This document shows, piece after piece, positions 1 through 6,774 of a DNA stretch of 12,493 nt (position 1 is its first letter; each line of letters opens with the position of its first letter). The stretch is taken from NCBI GenBank assembly GCA_002389465.1, contig DGOT01000184.1:1-12493 (forward strand), read 5' to 3'. The position numbers and the translations under genes were made by a program. Origin of the DNA: Bacteroidales bacterium UBA4459. Lineage in GTDB: Bacteria > Bacteroidota > Bacteroidia > Bacteroidales > F082. The notes beneath the pieces were generated by a model, which was given only the letters and a program-made list of their open reading frames with translations, ran no database searches and was not told the DNA's origin.

Positions 1-34
1 TCTAACTCCCGATATATAAAAAAGCTTTTACTCA

Positions 35-50
35 TTGCCTTATAAGGCAA
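35..50. repeat. 16-base perfect palindrome in the leading intergenic region
   Basis: The arms TTGCCT and AGGCAA surround TATA, giving a perfect 16-base palindrome. It lies in noncoding AT-rich DNA before the Fic gene, 10 bases before a longer inverted repeat. It could be part of a folded recombination site, a binding site, or the end of an upstream transcript. Nothing in the sequence decides between these. Confidence 0.5.
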
Positions 51-60
51 AGGTAAATCA

Positions 61-107
61 GATCAACTCAATTGCAATTATTGCAATTGGATGATCATCG
101 CTTTTTT
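61..107 (+). terminator. Long AT-rich stem-loop followed by a T run
   Basis: Bases 69-77 (CAATTGCAA) pair perfectly with 81-89 (TTGCAATTG) around a three-base loop. Outside a small internal bulge, 61-65 (GATCA) pairs with 92-96 (TGATC). A run of six T follows at 102-107. This fits a factor-independent terminator for a + strand gene lying before the window. The stem is AT-rich, so termination strength is uncertain, and it could instead be part of a folded recombination site like those after the next three genes. Confidence 0.45.
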
Positions 108-148
108 AATACCTTCGTTCTCTCAGCGGAACTACGTTTAGCTCCCTG

Positions 149-226
149 TTGCAGCTCATTTAAAAGAAAGATACAGCTCAAAAGATTGAAATAATGAGCT
201 GAATACATTATCTTTGTGAGCTGAAT
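149..226. promoter_or_regulatory. Four-site operator-like array over the Fic promoter
   Basis: Four copies of one 10-base element occur at 149-158 (TTGCAGCTCA), 171-180 (ATACAGCTCA), and, in reverse orientation, at 195-204 and 217-226 (both TGAGCTGAAT). The 7-base core CAGCTCA/TGAGCTG is identical in all four. Core centres lie at 155, 177, 198 and 220, so spacings are 22, 21 and 22 bases, about two helical turns, and the array is symmetric about position 187-188. The candidate -33 element lies between the second and third sites, the -7 element between the third and fourth, and the expected transcription start inside the fourth. I infer a cooperative repressor operator. The winged-helix N-terminus of the Fic protein encoded directly downstream is the obvious candidate ligand. 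Confidence 0.6.
186..216 (+). promoter_or_regulatory. Bacteroidota-type promoter of the Fic gene
   Basis: TATCTTTG at 209-216 matches the Bacteroidota -7 consensus TAnnTTTG. TTG at 186-188 lies 20 bases upstream, the usual spacing for the -33 element. Transcription would start near 222-225, leaving a leader of only about 10 bases before the ATG. It is embedded in the four-site array described separately. Confidence 0.65.
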
Positions 227-234
227 TGTAAAAT

Positions 235-1269
235 ATGAACATTGATAATCTAGTATTAGAATTTTTAAAACAAAATCCGCAAAGTTCATCTGATGAAATC
301 CGACAAGGAATATCGGAGAAAAAAAGTATTGCCACGATAAAAAGGCTTTTGTCAAAACTTATAGCGAAAAAACTAATAGTTTCAACAGGAAAAGGAAAAG
401 CAACAAGATATAAATTATCACCATATTTTAATCTGTTTCACGAAATTGACATCGAAGAATATTATAATAAAGAAATTGACGAAAGAACAATAATCGAAAA
501 CTTTAATTTTTCATTAATTAGAAATATATTCCCTGATACAGAACTATTTACTTCCAATGAAATTGAAAAATTAGAAAATTTACAAAAAGAATTTCAGAGA
601 AATCTCCTGGAATTAAGTGAATTTGAAATAAAAAAAGAATTAGAACGTCTTGCCATTGATTTAAGTTGGAAATCATCACAAATAGAAGGAAATACTTATT
701 CACTATTGGAAACAGAAAGGCTTTTAAAAGAAAAAGAAACCGCAGCAGGAAAATCGAAGGAAGAAGCCATCATGTTACTCAATCATAAAGAAGCCTTTGA
801 CTTTATAATTAAAAATCCTGACTATTTATTTCCGTTATCAGTGTCTAAAATAGAAGATATTCATAGTATCTTAACAAAAGAACTTGCCGTTGACAGAAAT
901 ATAAGAAAAAGAAGAGTTGGAATTTCAGGAACAAACTATCGGCCAGTCGACAATGAATTTCAAATAAAAGAAGCCTTGTCTTTAACTTGTGATTTAATAA
1001 ACAAAAAAGAAAATATATTTGAGCAAGCTTTATTAGCATTGATATTGATTTCATATATTCAGCCATTTGTTGACGGAAATAAGAGAACGGCAAGAATAGT
1101 AAGCAATGCACTATTGATAAATCACAAATATTGTCCTATTTCTTATAGGACTGTTGACAGCGTTGATTATAAAAAAGCTATGCTGTTGTTTTATGAGCAA
1201 AATAATATTACAAGTTTCAAAGAAATATTTATGGAACAATATGAGTTTGCAGTGAAAACATATTTTTAA
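235..1269 (+). CDS. Winged-helix Fic family protein with altered catalytic motif
   Basis: This is a 344-residue protein. Residues 1 to about 62 look like a winged-helix DNA-binding domain, followed by a Fic N-terminal region and a Fic core at roughly 195-310. Fic enzymes transfer AMP or related groups to target hydroxyls using the histidine of HPFx(D/E)GN(G/K)RxxR. Here the motif reads QPFVDGNKRTAR, so Gln276 replaces the catalytic His, while Asp280, Asn282, Arg284 and Arg287 are kept. The inhibitory motif (S/T)xxxE(G/N) is intact as Ser147 to Gly152 (SSQIEG), the arrangement of class II Fic proteins. The family match is secure. AMP transfer is doubtful, and a nucleotide-sensing regulator is a reasonable alternative. 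The start is the ATG just after the promoter, with no purine-rich ribosome site. The gene is AT-rich and codes in the same direction as the next two genes, each separated by a structured noncoding element. Confidence 0.88.
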   Translation: MNIDNLVLEFLKQNPQSSSDEIRQGISEKKSIATIKRLLSKLIAKKLIVSTGKGKATRYKLSPYFNLFHEIDIEEYYNKEIDERTIIENFNFSLIRNIFPDTELFTSNEIEKLENLQKEFQRNLLELSEFEIKKELERLAIDLSWKSSQIEGNTYSLLETERLLKEKETAAGKSKEEAIMLLNHKEAFDFIIKNPDYLFPLSVSKIEDIHSILTKELAVDRNIRKRRVGISGTNYRPVDNEFQIKEALSLTCDLINKKENIFEQALLALILISYIQPFVDGNKRTARIVSNALLINHKYCPISYRTVDSVDYKKAMLLFYEQNNITSFKEIFMEQYEFAVKTYF

Positions 1270-1283
1270 AAGAAAGAAAAAAA

Positions 1284-1419
1284 CGAGCTACAGCAAAGGC
1301 TATACCCAATAAGGGTTTTAATGGTAAACATAAAGCAAATGCAAGCAATGAACATTAGTAATAAATTGAAACGGAAGCGTTTCGAAATCCCTTACTGGGT
1401 ATAGCCCAGCCGGTTAGCA
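1284..1419 (+). repeat. attC-like imperfect hairpin after the Fic gene
   Basis: Bases 1298-1315 (GGCTATACCCAATAAGGG) and 1389-1406 (CCCTTACTGGGTATAGCC) form an 18-base inverted repeat with one mismatch. Partial pairing continues outwards from GAGCTAC near 1285 to GGTTAGC near 1412-1418. A long imperfect stem ending in GTTAG next to the following gene is the general plan of an integron attC site. The core GTTAGCA deviates from the GTTRRRY consensus, so the attC assignment is tentative, while the inverted repeat itself is certain. No promoter of the TAnnTTTG type was seen between this element and the next gene. Confidence 0.5.
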
Positions 1420-1446
1420 AACATTAGAAAATAAAACATAATAATT

Positions 1447-2874
1447 ATGAAAAAAAGGCTCACTCTAATCACAGTATCAATTGCAATATTGATTTTAAGT
1501 GGATGCAGTAACACAAAAAAAGATACTAAGAAATCCACATTAACAGATGATCAAATAGTAGAAATAGCTACCCATGCCTATGTATATGGCTATCCATTAG
1601 TTTTAATCGAGTTTACAAAACAAGTGTTAACGAATGTGGAAGAGCCAACTGACTATGGATATGCACCCGTCAATCAGATAAGTAACTACAGAAGCTTTCC
1701 TGATCACAATTTTACTACTGTGGTCAAACCTAATGTAGATACATATTATTCTTCCGCGTGGTTTGATTTACTAGCAGAGCCTATGGTGCTAAGTGTGCCG
1801 GCAACAGACAGGTATTATTTGTTACCACTTTTAGATGCATATTCAAATGTATTTGCTAGTCCAGGACCAAGAACTACCGGTACAAAAGCTCAGAATTTTT
1901 TATTGGCCGGACCAAATTATGCAGGAGTTACGCCTGAAGGAATGACATTGATACAGTCACCAACTAACACCGTTTGGATGATTGGAAGAACCAAAGTATT
2001 AAATGCCGAGGACGGAGCTACACTTGTGAGAAAAATACAGGATGGTTTCAAAATTATTCCGCTAAGCAGTTTTGGTAAAGAATACAATCCCCCAAAAGGA
2101 GTTGTTTCTGAAGAAGTAAAGAAAATTATTCCGGCAAAATATACTGATGAACTGCCGATTGATAAGTATTTCAATATGATGGCTGATTTAATGAAGTTGA
2201 ACCCGCCTGCTGAAGCTGATAAAGAAATAGTAGCAGCAATAGCTTCTATTGGAATCGTTCCGGGAGAAAGTTTTTCCATGGAAGGCTTAAGTGATGAATT
2301 AAAAGGAAAATTAAACATGATTCCTGCCAAGGTTCAGAAATCATTTGATGAAACCCGAACAGCCATTGATCCTTCAAAACTTATTAATGGATGGCAAGTA
2401 GCTACTGAAGGTATTGGATCGTATGGAACAGATTATCACTTTAGAGGTTACACTGCCTATTCCGGTTTAGGTGCTAATCTACCGGAAGATGCAGTTTATC
2501 CCCAGATAGCAGCTGATCAGAATGGGGATTTCTTAATGAGTGATAATAATTATACTCTACATTTTGAAAAAGATGAGATTCCTCCTGTGTATGGCTTTTG
2601 GTCCTTAACCCTATATAACCAAAACGATTTACTTGCTGAAAGCACAATAAATAGATATTCACTTGGAGATAGAGATGAACTCAACTATAACAAAGATGGA
2701 TCGTTAGACATCTACATACAACCGTTGAGCCCTGGAGCAAAAAAAGAAGCAAACTGGCTACCAACTCCTGAAGAGGGGAAATTCAATTTGACACTAAGAT
2801 TGTATTGGCCAAAAGAATCAGTTCTAAACCGTACCTGGAATGTCCCTCCCATTTTAAAAGTGAATAAAAAATAA
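1447..2874 (+). CDS. DUF1254/DUF1214 domain lipoprotein
   Basis: This is a 475-residue protein with a signal peptide and SPII lipobox (LSGC, Cys20), so it should be a lipid-anchored envelope protein. The region from about residue 38 to 200 matches the DUF1254 pattern, including KPNVDTYYSSAWFDL at 94-108. The C-terminal part from about 340 onward matches DUF1214, with NWLPTP at 436-441 and LRLYWP at 450-455. These domains usually occur together in one secreted protein in many bacteria, and their biochemical role is not established, so none is claimed. The protein looks full length. Its base composition (about 38% G+C in a sampled line) is higher than that of the two flanking genes, as expected if the three arrived separately. 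It starts at the ATG directly before the lysine-rich signal peptide, 27 bases after the GTTAGCA end of the preceding hairpin element. Confidence 0.9.
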   Translation: MKKRLTLITVSIAILILSGCSNTKKDTKKSTLTDDQIVEIATHAYVYGYPLVLIEFTKQVLTNVEEPTDYGYAPVNQISNYRSFPDHNFTTVVKPNVDTYYSSAWFDLLAEPMVLSVPATDRYYLLPLLDAYSNVFASPGPRTTGTKAQNFLLAGPNYAGVTPEGMTLIQSPTNTVWMIGRTKVLNAEDGATLVRKIQDGFKIIPLSSFGKEYNPPKGVVSEEVKKIIPAKYTDELPIDKYFNMMADLMKLNPPAEADKEIVAAIASIGIVPGESFSMEGLSDELKGKLNMIPAKVQKSFDETRTAIDPSKLINGWQVATEGIGSYGTDYHFRGYTAYSGLGANLPEDAVYPQIAADQNGDFLMSDNNYTLHFEKDEIPPVYGFWSLTLYNQNDLLAESTINRYSLGDRDELNYNKDGSLDIYIQPLSPGAKKEANWLPTPEEGKFNLTLRLYWPKESVLNRTWNVPPILKVNKK

Positions 2875-2880
2875 TATTAT

Positions 2881-3077
2881 ACTAACAGTTAATTTATTCT
2901 AGTTGTGAGCTGTTCTTATTGAATACGTGTTGAAAATTAACGATTTGCCAACAAAAAGTAGTGAATGTCGCAAGTAGTTGTAAATATGAATATTAGAGCT
3001 TTAATAAACATTGGTTGCGAATTGAAAGTGAACAGCTTTAAAATGCGACACGCACCATATTAAAACCGTTAGGGTGC
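2881..3077 (+). repeat. attC-like structured element after the DUF1254 gene
   Basis: CTAAC at 2882-2886 lies just after the stop codon, and GTTAGGGTGC at 3068-3077 closes the element next to the following gene. AGCTGTTC at 2908-2915 pairs perfectly with GAACAGCT at 3030-3037, with looser pairing inside. At about 195 bases it is longer than typical attC sites, and its core deviates from GTTRRRY at the seventh base. No convincing TAnnTTTG promoter was found here, so the downstream gene may depend on readthrough. I see no coding potential in this 223-base gap between genes. Confidence 0.42.
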
Positions 3078-3097
3078 ATAAAAAAACAGGATGCAAA

Positions 3098-4414
3098 ATG
3101 AAAAACATTCAGAAGATTATAATTCTAATTATTACAATTTCTTTTCTTAGTTGTAATTCGGCTACAAACAGAACAGCCAAAATAGAAAAAAGTGAACTGG
3201 CGAAATATGAAAATATTTTTAAAGACTTGAAAATCTATCTGGCAAAAGAAGATGGTAAACTATGGAATCATCAACTTTATGGACCTCTTTTCTTCATAAA
3301 TCAAGACGATAGAACAATCATCGCAAATGAAAAAGATACCAAAGGAATTCTGACAAAGAATGGTGAAATATATACTGGAATTTTGCCAAATGAAATTAAT
3401 ATTGCTAACACGGCTTTCGACTGGAATGGGAAAAGGTGGACAATGGTTATGTTGCCGCTACCAAAAGATTATTATGAACGATTAAACCTGTTAACACATG
3501 AATTATTTCACAGAATTCAGCCAGAAATTGGTTTTGCAAATTTACATCAGAAATCTTGTAGTCATTTAGACAATATAGATGGTAGAGTATATCTAAAATT
3601 GGAGTTGGAAGCATTGAAAAAGGCTTTGACGACAACTAATGAAAATCAGCAAAAAGAACACATTAAAAATGCTTTGCTTTTTAGAGCATACCGACATCAA
3701 CTATTTTCAAATGCAAAAGAAAACGAAAATCTACTCGAACTTAATGAAGGCCTGGCAGAATACACGGGAACAACACTAAGTGCCAGAAATGACGAAAACT
3801 TAAAAAAACATTATATTCAAGCCATTGAAAGACTATATGAAAATCCAACTTTCGTTAGCTCATTTGCTTATCGGACAATACCGATTTATGGATATTTTAT
3901 GAAACAAAATGACAAAACCTGGAACCTCAAAATTTCCGAAAAAACAAATTTGACAAACTTTATTTATGAACATTTCAATATCTCTATTCCTGAGCACCTA
4001 AAAGATACTGTTCTTGAAATTAGAAAAATATATAATTATACACAGATTAATGACTTTGAAACAAAAAGAGACAGGAAACAAAAAGAGTTATTAGCAAAAC
4101 TTGATGAGATATTTCAAGAGAATCCTATTTTGGTAATACCATTTCAAAATATGAATATAAGTTATAATCCAAGTAATTTAATTCCATACAGGGACTTAGG
4201 GACAGTATATCCTAATTTAAGAATTACGGATGATTGGGGAATTTTGACAGTAGAAAAAGGAGCATTAGTTGGTAAAAATTGGGGGAAAGTAATAGTCTCT
4301 GAACCAATAAAAACAGAAGAAAAAATAATTGAAGGAAATGGTTGGAAACTAGAATTAACTAATGATTGGGAATTGGTAAAAGTTAAAGAGAATTATACAT
4401 TGAAGAAGAAATAA
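3098..4414 (+). CDS. Putative zinc-dependent peptidase lipoprotein (HEXXH)
   Basis: This is a 438-residue protein from the ATG at 3098. An in-frame GTG at 3074 is possible but falls inside the GTTAGGGTGC repeat end, and only the ATG puts the signal peptide at the N-terminus. An AGGA sequence 7-10 bases upstream supports the ATG. The signal peptide ends in a lipobox (FLSC, Cys19). HELFH at residues 134-138 is a HEXXH zinc site, and NEGLAEY at 216-222 supplies a glutamate about 80 residues later, as in gluzincin-type metallopeptidases where a downstream Glu is the third ligand. I do not recognise a named family. The C-terminal 130 residues have no motif I can place. The gene is AT-rich (about 28% G+C in a sampled line) and is bracketed by a perfect 10-base inverted pair, which suggests it moved as a unit. 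Substrate is unknown. Confidence 0.8.
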   Translation: MKNIQKIIILIITISFLSCNSATNRTAKIEKSELAKYENIFKDLKIYLAKEDGKLWNHQLYGPLFFINQDDRTIIANEKDTKGILTKNGEIYTGILPNEINIANTAFDWNGKRWTMVMLPLPKDYYERLNLLTHELFHRIQPEIGFANLHQKSCSHLDNIDGRVYLKLELEALKKALTTTNENQQKEHIKNALLFRAYRHQLFSNAKENENLLELNEGLAEYTGTTLSARNDENLKKHYIQAIERLYENPTFVSSFAYRTIPIYGYFMKQNDKTWNLKISEKTNLTNFIYEHFNISIPEHLKDTVLEIRKIYNYTQINDFETKRDRKQKELLAKLDEIFQENPILVIPFQNMNISYNPSNLIPYRDLGTVYPNLRITDDWGILTVEKGALVGKNWGKVIVSEPIKTEEKIIEGNGWKLELTNDWELVKVKENYTLKKK

Positions 4415-4415
4415 C

Positions 4416-4509
4416 GCACCCTAACAATAAACTGAGCTTAAAAACAAGCATTTTTCACGGTTTTCGGGTAAAATTAAAACAGGCGATTTCCGCCAATGGC
4501 TTTTAGCAG
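4416..4509 (+). repeat. Cassette-end-like element after the peptidase gene
   Basis: GCACCCTAAC at 4416-4425 begins one base after the stop codon and is the exact reverse complement of GTTAGGGTGC at 3068-3077 before the same gene. In integron cassettes, the start of a cassette is complementary to the inverse core of its own attC in this way. Downstream, CTGAGCTTAAAA at 4432-4443 pairs only loosely with GCTTTTAGCAG at 4499-4509. No GTTRRRY-type core is found before obgE, so the right end looks decayed or unusual. Confidence 0.4.
4470..4494 (-). terminator. Possible obgE terminator
   Basis: On the - strand, GGCG and CGCC form a short stem around GAAAT (4482-4494), followed by TGTTTTAATTTTA. It lies about 40 bases after the obgE stop codon. 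The stem is only four base pairs, so it is a weak candidate. Confidence 0.35.
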
Positions 4510-4535
4510 CGGGTTTTTCAGGACAAACTTTGACT

Positions 4536-5525
4536 TTATCCATTCAACCCCATCCAGATCATATCTTTCAGACGGTCGAGGTTTTTCTGTGCCACCGATG
4601 AGATAAATACATAAGGCACATCGGGTAATGTAGGGGTAATCTCCCGGGTCAGCTCTTCATCCAGCATATCGGATTTGGAAATAGCGAGAATCCTCTCCTT
4701 GTCCATCAGTTCGGGGTTGTACTTGTTGAGTTCGTTTAGCAGCACTTCGTACTCTTTTTTAATATCGTCACTGTCGGCCGGCACCATAAACAGCAGCAAC
4801 GAGTTTCGTTCGATATGGCGCAGGAACCGTAGCCCCAGTCCTTTTCCTTCGCTGGCGCCTTCGATGATACCCGGAATATCGGCCATTACAAACGACTGGT
4901 GGTCGTGGTAGGCCACAATACCCAGGTTAGGGCGAAGGGTGGTGAACGGGTAATCGGCTATTTCGGGCCTGGCTGCCGACACCACAGAAAGTAGGGTTGA
5001 TTTTCCCGCATTGGGAAAACCCACCAACCCCACATCGGCCAGTATCTTCAATTCAAAAACAATGAATGACTCCACACCGTCTTCACCGGGCTGTGCAAGT
5101 TTAGGCGCCTGGTTGGTGGAAGTTTTAAAATGGTCGTTGCCCAAGCCTCCGCGGCCACCTTTCAGCAGTGCCATGCGTTGTCCGTCTTCAGTTATCTCAC
5201 CTATTAACTCACCGGTTTCGGGGTCTTTGGCTATGGTTCCCAACGGCACTTCGATAACAATATCTTTTCCGCTGGCACCGGTGCTGCGCTGGCCTCCTCC
5301 CGGCATCCCATGATCAGCCCGCAAATGGCGCATATAGCGCAAATGCAATAGCGTCCATAACTGGGCGTTGCCCACCATCACAATATCACCGCCCTTTCCG
5401 CCGTCGCCACCATCGGGGCCACCTTTGGGCAGGTACTTCTCGCGTCGGAAATGCACCGATCCTGCCCCACCGTTTCCCGAGCGGCAATAAATTTTTACAT
5501 AATCGACAAAATTGGAAGGCGCCAT
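4536..5525 (-). CDS. obgE: GTPase Obg/CgtA
   Basis: This is a 329-residue Obg-family GTPase, which binds the large ribosomal subunit and is involved in ribosome maturation and stress control. The glycine-rich Obg fold occupies residues 1 to about 158, including the characteristic FRREKYLPKGGPDGGDGG at 27-44. The G domain follows: P-loop GFPNAGKST at 169-177 (Lys175), switch I FTTLRPN at 194-200, DIPG at 216-219, and a G5-like SSV at 309-311. The G4 motif reads SKSD (283-286) instead of NKxD, keeping the Lys and Asp. The protein ends soon after G5 with no C-terminal OCT domain, which is optional in the family. The start is the ATG at 5525, immediately followed by the Obg fold. It is divergent from pdxA, and the composition jumps to about 50% G+C here, marking the edge of the AT-rich accessory region. 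Confidence 0.97.
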   Translation of the reverse strand: MAPSNFVDYVKIYCRSGNGGAGSVHFRREKYLPKGGPDGGDGGKGGDIVMVGNAQLWTLLHLRYMRHLRADHGMPGGGQRSTGASGKDIVIEVPLGTIAKDPETGELIGEITEDGQRMALLKGGRGGLGNDHFKTSTNQAPKLAQPGEDGVESFIVFELKILADVGLVGFPNAGKSTLLSVVSAARPEIADYPFTTLRPNLGIVAYHDHQSFVMADIPGIIEGASEGKGLGLRFLRHIERNSLLLFMVPADSDDIKKEYEVLLNELNKYNPELMDKERILAISKSDMLDEELTREITPTLPDVPYVFISSVAQKNLDRLKDMIWMGLNG

Positions 5526-5560
5526 GTTTTATTTTTCTTAAACCATTTCGCTGGCAAAGG

Positions 5561-5591
5561 TCTGAAATATTCCATTAAAAAATTACTTTTG
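5561..5591 (+). promoter_or_regulatory. Promoter of pdxA
   Basis: TACTTTTG at 5584-5591 fits the TAnnTTTG -7 consensus. TCTG at 5561-5564, 19 bases upstream, is an imperfect -33 element. Transcription would start near 5598-5600, about 10 bases before the pdxA ATG at 5610. On the opposite strand GACCTTTG (5555-5562) could be a weaker -7 element for obgE, so the two divergent promoters would overlap. Confidence 0.55.
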
Positions 5592-5609
5592 CATATTAAT
5601 CGCACTGAT

Positions 5610-6725
5610 ATGATAAAACAGAGCAAAAAAAACGATGACAAAAAGATCATGCTCGGCATCACGCACGGAGATCTAAACGGCATCAGCTATGAAGTTATTA
5701 TTAAATCGCTGAATGACAATCGTATTGGTGAGCTGCTTACACCTGTTATTTATGGATTGTCGAAAGCGTTGGCATTCAACCGTAAAAATATTGGTGCCAG
5801 CGACTTCAACTACAAGATAGTGAACAACGCCGTGCAGGCGTACCACAAAAAAACAAACATCGTCAACATCAGCGAAGAAGAGGTGACGATCGATTTTGGA
5901 AAAGCAACAGCCGAAGCCGGAGCCCTGGCACTAAAAGCGCTGGAGATCGCTTGCAACGACTTGCGCGATGGAAAGATCCAGGCCTTAGTAACAGCACCGC
6001 TGAACAAAGCCAACATTCCCACAGACGAAGTCCCTTTTTCGGGACATACCGGCTACCTGACTTCTTTTTTCGGAGCTGACGAGTCGCTTATGCTTATGGT
6101 ATACCGCGACATACGTATCGGAACCGTTACCGGACATGTTCCGCTGAAAGATGTGTCCCTCGAAATCACTGAAGAACTTATCATCAAAAAGACCGATATA
6201 CTGCACCGTTCGCTGCAACAGGATTTTGACATCCAGCGGCCGAAGATTGCCGTGCTCAGTTTAAACCCACATGCCGGCGACAAAGGTGTTATTGGAACCG
6301 AAGACGATGAGATCGTTACCCCTGCCATCAGGCAACTCAAACGAAAAGGATACCTTGTACACGGGCCATTCCCTGCTGACGGGTTTTTCGGTTCGGGAGC
6401 CTACACAAAATTTGACGCTGTCCTGGCCATGTACCATGACCAGGGCATGATCCCGTTCAAACTCATGGCTTTTGAAAATGGTGTGAATTATACGGCAGGA
6501 CTGCCCATCGTACGGACATCGCCCGCCCACGGAACAGCCTACGACAAAGCGGGAAAAAACACAGCAAGTTTTGCCGCTATGCGGCAGGCGATCTATCTTG
6601 CCGTAGATATTTTCCGGAACAGGGAAGCTTATCAGGAGAGGAATGCCAACCCGCTCCCTACAGGTCTTCTGAACGATCAACACAACGATAAATCAACGAA
6701 AACTAACCCGACATCCTCTTCATAA
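5610..6725 (+). CDS. pdxA: 4-hydroxythreonine-4-phosphate dehydrogenase
   Basis: This is a 371-residue PdxA, the NAD-dependent cytoplasmic enzyme that oxidises 4-phosphohydroxy-L-threonine in the DXP-dependent route to pyridoxal 5'-phosphate. Visible motifs are GITHGDLNGI at the N-terminus, SGHTGYL with the substrate-binding His146, and the three metal ligands His176 (TGHVPLKD), His221 (NPHAG) and His276 (YHDQ). Their 45- and 55-residue spacings equal those of His166, His211 and His266 in E. coli PdxA. RTSPAHGTAYDKAG near the C-terminus replaces the commoner SxDHGTA form with Ala before the His. The frame stays open upstream to 5451 inside antisense obgE, but the ATG at 5610 follows the promoter and gives the conserved N-terminus. 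The next gene, murF-alr, begins 49 bases later with no clear promoter, so they are probably co-transcribed. Confidence 0.95.
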   Translation: MIKQSKKNDDKKIMLGITHGDLNGISYEVIIKSLNDNRIGELLTPVIYGLSKALAFNRKNIGASDFNYKIVNNAVQAYHKKTNIVNISEEEVTIDFGKATAEAGALALKALEIACNDLRDGKIQALVTAPLNKANIPTDEVPFSGHTGYLTSFFGADESLMLMVYRDIRIGTVTGHVPLKDVSLEITEELIIKKTDILHRSLQQDFDIQRPKIAVLSLNPHAGDKGVIGTEDDEIVTPAIRQLKRKGYLVHGPFPADGFFGSGAYTKFDAVLAMYHDQGMIPFKLMAFENGVNYTAGLPIVRTSPAHGTAYDKAGKNTASFAAMRQAIYLAVDIFRNREAYQERNANPLPTGLLNDQHNDKSTKTNPTSSS

Positions 6726-6774
6726 CAAATCTGTACGATACTTTTTTCTGGAAGATGTAACCATAGAAGCTCAT

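Noticed and set aside
149..226. Reading the four CAGCTCA sites as a CRISPR or a tandem repeat array
   Set aside because: The repeats are only 10 bases, two of the four are inverted, and the spacing unit is 22 bases, which fits operator sites and not CRISPR repeats.
235..1269. Fic-Doc style toxin-antitoxin system
   Set aside because: There is no small partner gene next to it, the catalytic His is absent, and the inhibitory motif is within the same protein.
1917..2330. 137-residue open frame antisense to the DUF1254 gene
   Set aside because: It is a shadow of a clearly coding frame, with no promoter, start context or recognisable motif.
3074..3097. GTG start eight codons upstream for the peptidase
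   Set aside because: The GTG lies inside the GTTAGGGTGC repeat end and would put extra residues before the signal peptide. The ATG at 3098 has an AGGA upstream.
5451..5609. In-frame extension of pdxA upstream into obgE
   Set aside because: The extra 53 residues are antisense to the conserved Obg N-terminus and lie upstream of the TACTTTTG promoter. The ATG at 5610 gives the proper PdxA N-terminus.
6261..6683. 140-residue open frame antisense to pdxA
   Set aside because: It lies wholly inside conserved pdxA coding sequence, with no recognisable domain.
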